DNA from: Paracoccaceae bacterium
GTDB lineage: Bacteria > Pseudomonadota > Alphaproteobacteria > Rhodobacterales > Rhodobacteraceae
Direction of reading: 5' to 3'
Assembly (NCBI GenBank): GCA_028284705.1
Contig: JANQRE010000014.1
Coordinates: 62,001-126,000, forward strand
Length of the DNA stretch: 64,000 bases
Below the pieces are notes generated by a model. That model ran no database searches. It worked only from the letters and a program-made list of their open reading frames with translations, and was not told the DNA's origin. The position numbers were made by a program, and so were the translations under genes. Positions 1 to 9,630 of this stretch are shown piece by piece. Position 1 is the stretch's first letter; the number at the start of each line of letters is the position of its first letter.

Positions 1-626
1 GGGCCTATGATGTCATTGAAAAGGAATTTGACGCCAAGATCCTTGCGCTTTGGGCCAACAGCCCACAGGTTCTGTTCTCGAAAGACACCGCGATCCGCAC
101 GCTGGAAGACCTCTCGGGCAAGATTGTGCGCGTGACCTCCGCGCAGGACATCCCCTTCACCGAAGCGCTGGGGGCCTCGGCGGTCTCGCAGCCGGTCAGC
201 GTCATCAATCAGAACCTCGCGAACGGCGTTGTCGATGTGATCTCCATCGATCCATCCGCGGCATTGTCGTTCAAACTGCATGAACCGTCGAACTACATCA
301 CCGTCGGTGTTCCGGGCGCTGGCTCGGCCTTTGTGCTTTTGATGAACAAGGGTGTTTACGGCGCCTTGTCCGATCAGGAGAAGGCCTGGGTCGATGAGGC
401 GTCAGGCAAGTGGCTGTCGATGGAAGGGGCGAAGAAATATGACGCCATAGCCGAGAGAGCGCTGGAGGTGTCAGCTCAGAACGGTGTCGAGATCATCACG
501 CTATCGCCCGAAGAGTCCGCGCGTTGGGACGAGACCATTCAACCGGCCATGGAAACATGGCTCGCCTCAGAAGTGGGGCAGGGCTTGACTGGGGCTGACG
601 TGACCAAACTCATGAAGGGGGAGTGA
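1..626 (+). CDS. dctP: TRAP transporter solute-binding protein, 3' part
   Basis: This is the C-terminal part (about 207 residues) of a periplasmic solute-binding protein of a tripartite ATP-independent periplasmic (TRAP) transporter. The reading frame is open from base 3, so the N-terminus and signal peptide lie outside the window. The sequence has the typical DctP pattern: a lobe with 'LEDLSGKIVRV', an 'ALGASAVSQPVS' segment, and a C-terminal helix running to 'KLMKGE'. The two membrane subunits follow directly, and the stop codon overlaps the GTG start of the small permease gene. The substrate is probably a carboxylate or other organic acid anion, but the sequence does not show which. Confidence 0.9.
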   Translation, partial: AYDVIEKEFDAKILALWANSPQVLFSKDTAIRTLEDLSGKIVRVTSAQDIPFTEALGASAVSQPVSVINQNLANGVVDVISIDPSAALSFKLHEPSNYITVGVPGAGSAFVLLMNKGVYGALSDQEKAWVDEASGKWLSMEGAKKYDAIAERALEVSAQNGVEIITLSPEESARWDETIQPAMETWLASEVGQGLTGADVTKLMKGE

Positions 627-1162
627 GTAGCCCCGACACCACGCCGATGGTGCTGCGGCGCATCGAAAAGGGGCTCGGCCTGATCGCCGGGCTCTTTGCA
701 CTTGCCGGCGGTGTCGCCTTTGCGGTGCTTACTGTCGTCACCGGTGTCTCGGTGTTTTACCGCTACGTGTTGCGGGCCCCGATCTTCGGGATTGAGGACG
801 TTACGACGATGTCTTTGACCGTCATCGTCGCGTCGGCGATTGCCTGGGCTGCCTTCCACCGCGGACATGTCTCGGTGAATATCATCTCGATCTTTCTAGG
901 CCGCATCTTCACCCGTTTCACCGATGCTGCGGGGCGTCTGGTGTCCTGTGCCATGGTCGGCTTCGCAGCCTATGCGCTCTTCGTGAAAGGCAGCTGCGGG
1001 ATGCCTTGTGGAGCGATGACGTCCAATCTGGGGATCATCCATACGCCGTTCTACTACGTGTTGGGCAGCGCTATGGCCTTCTACGCTTTCCTGATTTTCA
1101 CCCACTTATTGATCGGCCTTGCGCATTGGCATGGGCGCGATCCGAATGAGGCGGTGGACTGA
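623..1162 (+). CDS. dctQ: TRAP transporter small permease (DctQ family)
   Basis: A 179-residue integral membrane protein with about four hydrophobic segments, the size and layout of DctQ small permease subunits. It would associate with DctM in the cytoplasmic membrane and help dock the solute-binding protein. It starts at GTG, which overlaps the stop of the upstream binding-protein gene (GTGA). Its own stop overlaps the ATG of the large permease gene (TGATG). The three genes are therefore translationally coupled. The loop between TM3 and TM4 carries two close cysteines ('GSCGMPCG'), which is not a usual DctQ feature. Confidence 0.9.
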   Translation: MSSPDTTPMVLRRIEKGLGLIAGLFALAGGVAFAVLTVVTGVSVFYRYVLRAPIFGIEDVTTMSLTVIVASAIAWAAFHRGHVSVNIISIFLGRIFTRFTDAAGRLVSCAMVGFAAYALFVKGSCGMPCGAMTSNLGIIHTPFYYVLGSAMAFYAFLIFTHLLIGLAHWHGRDPNEAVD

Positions 1163-2466
1163 TGGATCGCGAGACGATTGCGGCCACGGGGTTTATCGCG
1201 CTCTTTGTCCTGCTCTTCATTCGGGTGCCCGTTGGGCTGGCCATGATGATTGCCGGGGGCCTTGGCATCTACCTGATCCGACCTCCGGCGGCTCTACCGG
1301 TGATTGCGGGCGAGATTTTTGGCGAGGCGTCGAACTACCCGCTGACGATCCTGCCGCTCTTCATCTTGATGGGAAATCTCGCGGGCGTGTCGGGCATGAG
1401 CCGCGACTTGTACGACGCGGCGCATGGGTGGTTCGGCCATCTTAAGGGCGGGCTCGCGTCAGCGACGATTGTCGGTTGCGCCGGATTTTCCGCCCTATCC
1501 GGATCGTCGCTGGCTGCTGCACTGACAATGGGACGCGTCAGCCTGCCTGAGATGCAGCGCTACAGGTATCACGACAGCCTTGCGACGGGTGCCGTCGCCG
1601 CCGGGGGGACCCTGGGTATCCTGATCCCGCCCTCTGCCGGGTTTGTGGTCTACGCGATTTTGACGGAGGAAAGCATCGGGCGATTGTTCATGGCCGGTGT
1701 GCTGCCGGGCTTGCTTCTGACGCTGATGTTCATTGTCGCGATCATGATCGTTGTGACCATTGATCCCAAGAAGGCGCCGAGCTCTGCGCAACGGGAGGAT
1801 TTTCGCAAGCGCATGCAAATGCTGGGTCGCGCAGGATGGATCATCGGCATCATCGTTGTGACGATTGGGGGCATCTATGCAGGCGTGTTTTCTGCGATTG
1901 AAGCGGCAGGCGTGGGTGCCATCCTGGCTCTGGCCGTGACCATAATGCGCGGCTGCCTGACCTGGGAGAACACCAAGGAGGTCACCTCCTCGACGCTGAA
2001 ATCTACAGGCACCGTCTTTCTGATCCTCTTTGGCGCCTTTGTCTTCAAGACGTTCGTGGGGTTCACCGGATTGCCCATCAGGATGACAGCATGGGTCGAA
2101 GCGCAAGGATTTACCGGCCTTCAGGTGGTCACTGCGATCCTGATCTTTTTCATGATCCTCGGCACATTCCTTGAGGGCTTTGCGATCCTGGTTCTGGCGG
2201 TGCCTTTGGTGCAGCCGATCCTCGAAGCGCTTGGCGTCGATATGATCTGGTTCGGCGTCTTGATGGTTATCGTGCTGGAAATGGCACTGATCTCGCCGCC
2301 TGTGGGGATCAACGTGTTCGTGGTGAAGGGCATTGCGCCCACAGTGCCTCTCGGCACGATCTTCCGCGGCATTTGGCCGTTCTGGTTTGCCATGGCCTTT
2401 GTGGTTGTGTTGATCGTGCTCTTTCCGGACATCGCGCTTCTTCTACCAAACACGATGTTTGGGTGA
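1162..2466 (+). CDS. dctM: TRAP transporter large permease (DctM family)
   Basis: A 434-residue permease with many transmembrane segments, the usual size for a DctM subunit, which carries Na+-coupled substrate transport. Family features include the early 'IRVPVGLAMMIAGG' helix, the 'SGSSLAAALTMG' re-entrant region and 'GTLGILIPPSAGFVVYA', followed by the second repeat with 'LISPPVGINVFVVKGIAP'. It is the last gene of the TRAP operon: no gene follows on this strand for 445 bases. The substrate is unknown; the nearest metabolic genes are for acetate activation, but they have their own upstream region. Confidence 0.93.
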   Translation: MDRETIAATGFIALFVLLFIRVPVGLAMMIAGGLGIYLIRPPAALPVIAGEIFGEASNYPLTILPLFILMGNLAGVSGMSRDLYDAAHGWFGHLKGGLASATIVGCAGFSALSGSSLAAALTMGRVSLPEMQRYRYHDSLATGAVAAGGTLGILIPPSAGFVVYAILTEESIGRLFMAGVLPGLLLTLMFIVAIMIVVTIDPKKAPSSAQREDFRKRMQMLGRAGWIIGIIVVTIGGIYAGVFSAIEAAGVGAILALAVTIMRGCLTWENTKEVTSSTLKSTGTVFLILFGAFVFKTFVGFTGLPIRMTAWVEAQGFTGLQVVTAILIFFMILGTFLEGFAILVLAVPLVQPILEALGVDMIWFGVLMVIVLEMALISPPVGINVFVVKGIAPTVPLGTIFRGIWPFWFAMAFVVVLIVLFPDIALLLPNTMFG

Positions 2467-2911
2467 AGGAGGTGAACCCATCCTGACACTCGGACCGGAG
2501 ACGGTGTCTGACGACCCGGGTGATCTGCTCGCAGCCCGGGGTGTCTGACGAACCGAGTCGGTGGATTCGCAGCGGATCAGACCCAATACGATTCGCCTGC
2601 AGCATCGCGTTCAACGAGGTCCGGCCGATATCCGCCGGAAGTCGCCGAATTGTTTATGCGCTAACACAAAATGACTGTCACAGAATTTTGACACGTAACA
2701 TGTTGACGCTGCTTGGTTTTGGCAAATTGCCGCAGGGTCAGTTTACATTCAGTGCCGAGATCAGAAAATTTCTTCACAAAAATATTTATCAAACTCAATG
2801 GGATAGTGAATAATTTACCGAGAGACTGTATCAGAATTTACATTTACGGACGGAGGACACTGATTTCGATTTCGGGAGATTTTTCCGTCGCTGTCAGTTG
2901 AGGAGGCTGCC
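2467..2911 (+). promoter_or_regulatory. Intergenic region upstream of acs
   Basis: A 445-base stretch without a convincing gene. Its second half is clearly more AT-rich than its surroundings, as expected for a promoter region. An inverted repeat, TGTCA-8 nt-TGACA, lies at 2676-2693 and could be a regulator site. A good ribosome binding site (GAGGAGG) precedes the acs start. I could not identify the transcription start or the regulator. Confidence 0.45.
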
Positions 2912-4885
2912 ATGGACACCATCGAAAAACCGGCAAATGCCAGAGCCGGAGGCACAACAAAATCTGCTTCCGTGACCCCACATGTAGACGCCGAGACTTA
3001 CAAGTCGATGTATCAGGCGTCGATCTCCGACGCCGAAGCGTTTTGGGCAGACCAAGGCCAACGGCTCGATTGGATTAAGCCATTTTCAAAAGTTAAAGAC
3101 GTCGATTTTACGCTCGGAAACGTGAAGATCAAATGGTTCGAGGACGGCACGCTGAACGTCGCCGCCAATTGCATCGACCGCCATCTCGCGACCCGCGGCG
3201 ATCAAACCGCGATCATCTGGGAACCCGATGACCCTCAGGATGACGCGCTGCATATCACCTACAAAGAGCTGCATCGCTCTGTCTGTAAGATGGCCAATGT
3301 GCTGGAGGGCCTCGGCGTGCGCAAAGGCGACCGGGTTGTCATCTACCTGCCGATGATCCCTGAGGCGGCTTACGCCATGCTCGCCTGCGCACGCATTGGG
3401 GCCATTCATTCCATCGTTTTTGCCGGTTTCTCCCCGGACGCTCTTGGGGCGCGGATCAATGGTTGTGACGCGAAAGTTGTCATCACCGCTGATTACGCGC
3501 CCCGAGGCGGACGCCAGACGCCACTGAAATCCAACACCGACGCGGCCCTTTTGCACTGCAAGGACAGCGTGAAATGCCTCGTCGTGAAGCGCACCGGCGG
3601 CCAGACCACCTGGACCGATCGTGACTACGATTACAATGAACTGGCGCTGGAGGCGGATGACCATTCGGCCCCGGTGGAGATGAATGCCGAGGACCCGCTC
3701 TTCATTCTCTACACCTCCGGCTCCACTGGTCAGCCCAAGGGCGTCGTGCACACGACCGGCGGTTATCTGACCTATGCCGCCATGACCCATGAGATGGTTT
3801 TCGACTATCACGACGGCGATGTTTTCTGGTGTACCGCCGATGTCGGCTGGGTGACCGGCCACAGCTATATCGTCTACGGACCGCTCGCCAATGGTGCGAC
3901 CACGGTGATGTTTGAAGGCGTGCCGACCTACCCGGATGCTTCCCGCTTCTGGGCGGTCTGCGAAAAGCATAAGGTCAATCAGTTCTACACGGCTCCGACC
4001 GCCATTCGCGCCCTGATGGGGCAAGGCAATGAGTTCGTCGAGAAGCACGATCTGAGCGATCTGCGCGTGCTCGGCACCGTGGGCGAACCGATCAACCCAG
4101 AAGCCTGGAACTGGTACAACGAGGTCGTCGGCAAGGGGAACTGTCCCATCGTTGACACCTGGTGGCAAACGGAGACCGGCGGTCATCTGATGACGCCATT
4201 GCCGTTCGCGACGAAGCTGAAACCGGGCTCCGCCCAGCAACCGTTCTTTGGCATCGTGCCGAAAGTGCTCGATCCGCAATCGGGTGAAGAGATCACCACG
4301 ACAGAGGCCGAGGGCGTGCTGGTCATCGCCGATAGCTGGCCCGGTCAGATGCGCACCGTCTGGGGCGATCATGAGCGGTTCGAGAAGACCTATTTCTCCG
4401 ACTACAAGGGTTACTATTTCACCGGCGATGGCTGTCGCCGAGATGCCGATGGCGATTACTGGATCACCGGTCGCGTGGATGACGTCATCAACGTCTCTGG
4501 CCACCGGATGGGCACCGCCGAGGTGGAAAGCGCGCTTGTGGCCCATGCCAAAGTCGCCGAAGCCGCCGTGGTGGGGTATCCGCACGACGTCAAAGGGCAG
4601 GGCATCTACGCCTATGTCACCCTGATGAATGGTGAGGAGCCCTCCGATGAGTTGCGCAAGGAGCTTGAGGTCTGGGTCCGCACCGAGATTGGCCCGATTG
4701 CCAAACCCGATCTGATCCAATGGGCTCCGGGACTTCCGAAGACTCGCTCCGGCAAGATCATGCGCCGCATCCTGCGCAAGATTGCTGAGGATGATTTCGC
4801 CACGCTTGGCGACACCTCGACGCTCGCGGAACCTGCCGTGGTCGATGATCTGATCGACAACCGCATGAACCGGAAGGACGCGTGA
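2912..4885 (+). CDS. acs: Acetyl-CoA synthetase (AMP-forming)
   Basis: Acs activates acetate with ATP and CoA to acetyl-CoA, AMP and PPi. The 657-residue length is typical. Visible motifs are the acyl-adenylate signature '[19 protein letters not shown]' (around residue 270), 'TWWQTETGG' (around 413), '[20 protein letters not shown]' (around 505-525) and the C-terminal '[11 protein letters not shown]', whose lysine is the known acetylation-controlled catalytic residue of the family. The start is ATG after GAGGAGG. The stop overlaps the start of an adenylate kinase gene, and acetate-type transporter genes follow, which supports acetate as the substrate. Propionate could be a side substrate. Confidence 0.97.
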   Translation: MDTIEKPANARAGGTTKSASVTPHVDAETYKSMYQASISDAEAFWADQGQRLDWIKPFSKVKDVDFTLGNVKIKWFEDGTLNVAANCIDRHLATRGDQTAIIWEPDDPQDDALHITYKELHRSVCKMANVLEGLGVRKGDRVVIYLPMIPEAAYAMLACARIGAIHSIVFAGFSPDALGARINGCDAKVVITADYAPRGGRQTPLKSNTDAALLHCKDSVKCLVVKRTGGQTTWTDRDYDYNELALEADDHSAPVEMNAEDPLFILYTSGSTGQPKGVVHTTGGYLTYAAMTHEMVFDYHDGDVFWCTADVGWVTGHSYIVYGPLANGATTVMFEGVPTYPDASRFWAVCEKHKVNQFYTAPTAIRALMGQGNEFVEKHDLSDLRVLGTVGEPINPEAWNWYNEVVGKGNCPIVDTWWQTETGGHLMTPLPFATKLKPGSAQQPFFGIVPKVLDPQSGEEITTTEAEGVLVIADSWPGQMRTVWGDHERFEKTYFSDYKGYYFTGDGCRRDADGDYWITGRVDDVINVSGHRMGTAEVESALVAHAKVAEAAVVGYPHDVKGQGIYAYVTLMNGEEPSDELRKELEVWVRTEIGPIAKPDLIQWAPGLPKTRSGKIMRRILRKIAEDDFATLGDTSTLAEPAVVDDLIDNRMNRKDA

Positions 4886-5571
4886 TGGACGGAGGAAATC
4901 AACCTAATATCGCACCCGTTCTGATCCTTCTGGGCCCTCCGGGTGCCGGTAAAGGCACGCAAGCTCGGATGCTGGAAGAGAAGTTCGGGCTGGTGCAGCT
5001 CTCCACCGGGGACCTTTTGCGCGCCGCTGTTGCGGCGGGCACAGAAGCTGGGCTGCAAGCCAAAGAGGTGATGGAAGCCGGGGGGCTGGTCAGCGACGAA
5101 ATCGTACTGGCGATCCTCAGCGACCGGCTGGAAGAGCCTGATTGCGCCAACGGTGTCGTTCTTGACGGGTTTCCGCGCACGACCGGTCAGGCGGAGGCGC
5201 TCGACAAACTGCTCTTCACCAAGGGTCAGGCCGTGAATGCGGCGATCTCTCTCGAAGTGGACGACGTGAAGATGGTCTTCCGCGTCACCGGGCGCTTCAC
5301 CTGCGGCGCCTGTGGCGAGGGGTATCACGAGACGTTCAAGCCGCCGAAGGTGGAGGGCATCTGCGATGTGTGTGGCGCGCAGGACATGAAGCGTCGCGCT
5401 GATGACAACGCCAAGACGGTGATGTCGCGGCTTGATGCGTATCACGCCCAAACCGCGCCCCTGCTTGCCTACTACGCTGAGCGCGGCGCGCTCAAGAAGG
5501 TCGATGCGATGGGCGATATCGGGGCCATCGCAGGGGCGCTTTCAAAAATTGCCGAGCGGCTAACGGCCTAA
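4885..5571 (+). CDS. adk: Adenylate kinase, zinc-finger lid type
   Basis: Converts AMP and ATP to two ADP. The 228-residue protein has the P-loop 'GPPGAGKGTQ' (around residue 17), the AMP site 'STGDLLRAAV', the 'DGFPRTTGQAEAL' motif, and a long LID with two Cys-X2-Cys pairs ('TCGAC' and 'CDVC') that should bind zinc. The acs stop and this ATG overlap (TGATG); a GTG one codon upstream is also possible. Acs makes AMP, so co-translation with a nucleoside monophosphate kinase is biochemically sensible. Whether this is the only adk of the genome cannot be seen; many relatives keep the main copy in the ribosomal protein cluster. Confidence 0.93.
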   Translation: MDGGNQPNIAPVLILLGPPGAGKGTQARMLEEKFGLVQLSTGDLLRAAVAAGTEAGLQAKEVMEAGGLVSDEIVLAILSDRLEEPDCANGVVLDGFPRTTGQAEALDKLLFTKGQAVNAAISLEVDDVKMVFRVTGRFTCGACGEGYHETFKPPKVEGICDVCGAQDMKRRADDNAKTVMSRLDAYHAQTAPLLAYYAERGALKKVDAMGDIGAIAGALSKIAERLTA

Positions 5572-5601
5572 GACGAAATTCAAAAAAGGAGGAGCGCCAT
5601 C

Positions 5602-5883
5602 ATGGCGGATCAAACCACAACAACGAAAGCGGCGGAGGACGCCGGCGGCTATTGGTCCGCCAATATCCGTATCATCACTGTTTGTCTTATCATCTGGGCG
5701 CTCGTGTCCTTCGGCTTCGGTATTCTGCTGCGTCCGATGCTCGCAGGTATCGGCGTCGGGGGGACCGATCTTGGCTTCTGGTTCGCCCAGCAAGGCTCGA
5801 TCCTCGTCTTCCTGGCGCTGATCTTTTTCTACGCCTGGCGGATGAACAGACTCGACAGTGAATTTGGCGTAGAGGAGGACTGA
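5602..5883 (+). CDS. DUF4212 symporter small subunit
   Basis: A 93-residue protein with two transmembrane helices (around residues 22-44 and 58-80) that matches the DUF4212 family. This family is typically encoded directly before a sodium:solute symporter of the VC_2705/ActP-like type and is regarded as its small subunit. The start ATG follows AAGGAGGAGC. The symporter gene begins 4 bases after the stop. It probably helps assemble or stabilise the acetate-type permease in the inner membrane; no direct function is known to me. Confidence 0.88.
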   Translation: MADQTTTTKAAEDAGGYWSANIRIITVCLIIWALVSFGFGILLRPMLAGIGVGGTDLGFWFAQQGSILVFLALIFFYAWRMNRLDSEFGVEED

Positions 5884-5887
5884 TCTG

Positions 5888-7687
5888 ATGGACCAGTTTA
5901 CGATTAACCTGCTGTTTGTGGGCGCCTCTTTCGCGCTTTACATCGGCATCGCGGTCTGGGCCCGGGCGGGTTCGACCTCTGAGTTCTATGCCGCGGGCCG
6001 GGGGGTTCACCCGGTCACCAACGGTATGGCCACGGCGGCGGACTGGATGTCGGCGGCCTCGTTCATCTCGATGGCGGGCCTCATTGCCTTCACCGGCTAT
6101 GACAACTCGACCTTCCTGATGGGCTGGACCGGCGGTTACGTGCTTCTTGCCCTGCTTCTGGCACCTTACCTGCGCAAGTTCGGCAAGTTCACCGTCTCCG
6201 AGTTCATCGGTGACCGGTTCTACTCGCCGACCGCGCGGATGGTGGCGGTGATCTGCCTGATCGTCGCCTCGGTCACTTACGTGATCGGTCAGATGACCGG
6301 CGTGGGCGTGGCCTTTGGTCGGTTCCTGGAGATCTCCAACACCGCAGGTCTTCTGATCGGTGCCTGTGTCGTCTTCGCCTATGCGGTGTTCGGCGGCATG
6401 AAGGGTGTGACCTACACGCAGGTTGCGCAATATTGCGTGCTGATCACCGCCTACACGATCCCCGCGATCTTCATCTCGCTGCAACTGACCGGCACGCCGA
6501 TCCCGGCACTGGGCCTGTTCTCCGAGGTCGCGACAACCGGGGCCGAGGGTAGCGTTTACCTGCTGACCAAGCTCGACGAGATCGTCACCGATCTGGGCTT
6601 TGCCAGCTACACCGAGGCGCATAAGGACAACCTCAACATGGTGCTCTTCACGCTGTCGCTGATGATCGGTACCGCCGGTCTTCCGCACGTGATCATGCGT
6701 TTCTTCACCGTGCCGAAGGTCTCTGACGCCCGCTGGTCCGCTGGCTGGACGCTGGTCTTCATCGCGCTTCTCTACCTGACGGCACCTGCCGTGGGGGCGA
6801 TGGCGCGGCTCAACATCACCGAGCTGATGTGGCCCAATGGCACGTCTGGTGAGGCTGTCTCTGTCGAGATGATCGAGACGGATGAGAAGTATGACTGGAT
6901 GCTGACTTGGCAGAAAACCGGTCTTCTCGATTGGGAAGACAAGAACGGCGACGGCAAAATCCAGTACTACAACGACAAGTCTGACGCGATGGCCGAAAAG
7001 GCTGCAGCGAATGGCTGGGAAGGCAATGAGCTGACCAAGTTCAACCGCGATATCCTGGTGCTGGCCAATCCCGAGATTGCCAACCTGCCGGGTTGGGTGA
7101 TCGGTCTGGTGGCTGCCGGTGGTCTTGCCGCTGCGCTGTCCACGGCGGCCGGTCTGTTGCTCGCGATTTCCTCGGCTGTGTCACACGACCTTCTGAAAGG
7201 TCAGCTGACGCCGAACATGTCGGAGAAAGCGGAGCTGCTATCAGCGCGGATATCCATGGCCGTGGCCATTGTGGTCGCCACAATCCTCGGGCTCAATCCG
7301 CCGGGATTTGCGGCGCAAACCGTGGCCTTGGCCTTCGGACTTGCGGCAGCTTCGATCTTCCCGGCGCTTATGATGGGCATCTTCTCCAAGCGGGTGAACA
7401 ACACCGGCGCGGTTGCAGGGATGCTGGCCGGTCTGCTCTTCACGCTGGTCTACATCTTCCTGCACAAGGGGTGGCTCTTCATCGCGGGCACCAACTCCTT
7501 CCCGGATACGGTTGACGGATCGCTCTTCGGCATCCAATCCACCGCAATCGGAGCCGTGGGTGCGCTGATCAACTTCGCGGTGGCCTATATTGTGTCGATG
7601 TCGACGCAAGACACGCCGCAGGAGATCAAGGACCTCGTCGAAAGCGTTCGTGTGCCGGCTGGCGCAGGCGCTGCGGTCGACCACTAA
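5888..7687 (+). CDS. Sodium:solute symporter, acetate-type
   Basis: A 599-residue member of the solute:sodium symporter family with about 13 membrane segments, most like the VC_2705 subfamily often linked to acs. Motifs include 'FYAAGRGVHPVTNGMATAADWMS' split over TM1-TM2 and 'GTAGLPHVIMRFFTVP' mid-protein. Between two membrane segments lies a hydrophilic insert of about 90 residues (about 310-400) that carries an EF-hand-like loop, 'DKNGDGKIQYYND' (around 351-363). The gene follows DUF4212 by 4 bases and ends before a strong hairpin. Acetate or another short-chain monocarboxylate is the likely substrate by context. ActP of E. coli lacks such an insert, to my knowledge. Confidence 0.9.
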   Translation: MDQFTINLLFVGASFALYIGIAVWARAGSTSEFYAAGRGVHPVTNGMATAADWMSAASFISMAGLIAFTGYDNSTFLMGWTGGYVLLALLLAPYLRKFGKFTVSEFIGDRFYSPTARMVAVICLIVASVTYVIGQMTGVGVAFGRFLEISNTAGLLIGACVVFAYAVFGGMKGVTYTQVAQYCVLITAYTIPAIFISLQLTGTPIPALGLFSEVATTGAEGSVYLLTKLDEIVTDLGFASYTEAHKDNLNMVLFTLSLMIGTAGLPHVIMRFFTVPKVSDARWSAGWTLVFIALLYLTAPAVGAMARLNITELMWPNGTSGEAVSVEMIETDEKYDWMLTWQKTGLLDWEDKNGDGKIQYYNDKSDAMAEKAAANGWEGNELTKFNRDILVLANPEIANLPGWVIGLVAAGGLAAALSTAAGLLLAISSAVSHDLLKGQLTPNMSEKAELLSARISMAVAIVVATILGLNPPGFAAQTVALAFGLAAASIFPALMMGIFSKRVNNTGAVAGMLAGLLFTLVYIFLHKGWLFIAGTNSFPDTVDGSLFGIQSTAIGAVGALINFAVAYIVSMSTQDTPQEIKDLVESVRVPAGAGAAVDH

Positions 7688-7693
7688 ACCAAT

Positions 7694-7725
7694 CGAGGCC
7701 AGCGGCAGTTTGACCGCTGGCCTCG
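7694..7725 (+). terminator. Strong hairpin between symporter and DUF294 genes
   Basis: A perfect 12-bp stem (CGAGGCCAGCGG with CCGCTGGCCTCG) and an 8-nt loop follow the symporter stop by 6 bases. Only a short pyrimidine run (CCCTTT) follows, so it may end part of the transcripts or protect the 3' end, with some read-through into the next gene. Confidence 0.6.
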
Positions 7726-7775
7726 CCCTTTCAGATTTCCCAAAGTGCGGCGAGCCTTGATTGCAGGACATCTTC

Positions 7776-9602
7776 ATGACCGACGACGCGCTCTCTTTCC
7801 TGCCCCATCTCCACCCCTATGACGCACTCCCCGAGGGTGTTTTTGTCGATATGGTGCGCAAGACCAAATGGGTCGAAGTTGCCAAGGGCGAGGATATCTA
7901 TCGCTTCGGAGAACCCCTCGACGGGCTCTATGTGATCGCCAGCGGCGAGGTGTCGGTGCGCGATGAGAACGGCAACCAGGTGTCTGTCCTGCATCGCGAA
8001 AACTCCTTTGGCGAGCGCGGCTTGTTGAAATCCGGCCTGGCGGCGACGTCAGCGCAAGCGACAGAGGACAGCCGCCTGATCTGCATCCCTCCGGCTGTGT
8101 TTCACAAGCTGCGGGCGGAGGTCGAACCCTTCCGTCGGTTCTTTGATCGCTCTCGATCCGATGACGACAAGAGCGCCGCGCGGGCCTTCGATCTGACAAG
8201 CATTCGGGTAGAGACGCTGATGGTCCCCGACCCCGTCACCTGCGCACCCGATCTGAGCATTCAGGAGGCCGCTCGCACAATGCGCGACAAGCGGATTTCC
8301 TGTCTCTGTGTGGTTGAGGCGGACGCGCTGGTCGGTATTCTCACTGTGCGTGATCTCTCGGGCAAAGCACTAGCGGAAGGTCTGCCCCATGACACGACCG
8401 TGGCGGATGTGATGACCAAAGACCCGCGCACGCTGCCGCCGTCGGCCATCGGATCGGACGTGTTGCACCAGATGATGGAATACCGGCTTGGCCATCTGCC
8501 CATCGTCGCAGGTGGGCAATTGGTGGGCATTGTCACGCAGACCGATCTGACCCGCGCCCAAGCCTCCAATACGGCGGGGTTCGTCTCAGAGGCGGCGCGC
8601 GCGAAGACGGTGGAGGCACTCGCCGAGGTGACCGGGCGCATTCCGAACCTGCTGGTGCAACTTGTGGCCGCCGGGAACCGCCATGATGTGGTCACCCGGA
8701 TGGTCACCGACATCGCGGATGTGGTCACCCGGCGGTTGCTGAAACTGGCGGAGGAGAAATTCGGACCGCCACCGGCGCGATATTGCTGGCTCGCTTGCGG
8801 CTCTCAGGGGCGGCAGGAACAGACCGGGGTCTCTGATCAGGACAATTGCCTGATCCTCGAAGACGGGCTCAGCGAGACCGATCTGGCCTATTTCGACCCG
8901 TTTGCGCAATTCGTCAGCGACGGGCTCGATGCCTGCGGCTATATCTATTGCCCTGGCGACATGATGGCGACCAATCCGCGGTGGCGGCAGCCGATCTCGG
9001 TCTGGCGCGAGTATTTCCAGCACTGGATCAAGAACCCCAGCAAGGAGGCGCAGATGCTCGCCTCGGTGATGTTCGATCTGCGCCCGATTGGCGGCGATGC
9101 CGCGCTGTTCGAAGGCCTGCAGGCGGAGACGCTGGAGGCGGCCGCCGGGAACTCGATTTTCACCGCGCATATGGCGAGCAATGCCCTGACCCACCAGACC
9201 CCGCTTGGTCTCTTGAAAGGGTTGGCGACGATCCGTTCCGGCGAGAACCGCAATACGATTGACATGAAGCTGAATGGCGTGGTGCCGGTGGTCGATCTGG
9301 GCCGGATGTATGCGCTGCAGGGCAAACTCGATGTAGTCAATACCCGCGCCCGTGTGGAGGCGGCTGTGGCGGGTGGCATCATCTCATCAAGCGGCGGGCA
9401 GGACCTGCTCGACGCCTATGATCTGGTCGCGGAGACCCGGCTTGAGCATCAGGCCAGACAGATCAAACAGGGCAAGGCACCGGACAACTTCCTGCCGCCC
9501 GCCGATCTGTCCGCCTTCGAACGCAGCCATCTGCGCGATGCGTTCGTGGTGATCAAGACGATGCAATCGGCGCTGATGCAGGGGCGCGGCGTGCTGGGGT
9601 AG
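7776..9602 (+). CDS. cNMP-binding/CBS/DUF294 nucleotidyltransferase-like protein
   Basis: A 608-residue cytosolic protein. Domains in order: a cyclic-nucleotide-binding-like beta barrel (about 20-125), two CBS motifs (about 145-270), a DUF294 nucleotidyltransferase-like domain with 'CGSQGRQEQTGVSDQDN' (around 338-354; the GS...DxD pattern seen in GlnD-like enzymes), and the DUF294 C-terminal helical domain. A TTG five codons upstream is also in frame, but the ATG is favoured by position. Proteins of this architecture commonly occur beside acs, the symporter and a DnaQ-like exonuclease, as here. A role in adenine-nucleotide sensing for acetate uptake is plausible through the CBS domains, but this is inference. 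Confidence 0.9.
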   Translation: MTDDALSFLPHLHPYDALPEGVFVDMVRKTKWVEVAKGEDIYRFGEPLDGLYVIASGEVSVRDENGNQVSVLHRENSFGERGLLKSGLAATSAQATEDSRLICIPPAVFHKLRAEVEPFRRFFDRSRSDDDKSAARAFDLTSIRVETLMVPDPVTCAPDLSIQEAARTMRDKRISCLCVVEADALVGILTVRDLSGKALAEGLPHDTTVADVMTKDPRTLPPSAIGSDVLHQMMEYRLGHLPIVAGGQLVGIVTQTDLTRAQASNTAGFVSEAARAKTVEALAEVTGRIPNLLVQLVAAGNRHDVVTRMVTDIADVVTRRLLKLAEEKFGPPPARYCWLACGSQGRQEQTGVSDQDNCLILEDGLSETDLAYFDPFAQFVSDGLDACGYIYCPGDMMATNPRWRQPISVWREYFQHWIKNPSKEAQMLASVMFDLRPIGGDAALFEGLQAETLEAAAGNSIFTAHMASNALTHQTPLGLLKGLATIRSGENRNTIDMKLNGVVPVVDLGRMYALQGKLDVVNTRARVEAAVAGGIISSSGGQDLLDAYDLVAETRLEHQARQIKQGKAPDNFLPPADLSAFERSHLRDAFVVIKTMQSALMQGRGVLG

Positions 9603-9630
9603 GAGCGCACATCAAGGGGAGGAGGACCCC

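Noticed and set aside
3086-4720. A 544-residue minus-strand frame
   Set aside because: It is a full antisense shadow of acs, caused by high GC and codon bias.
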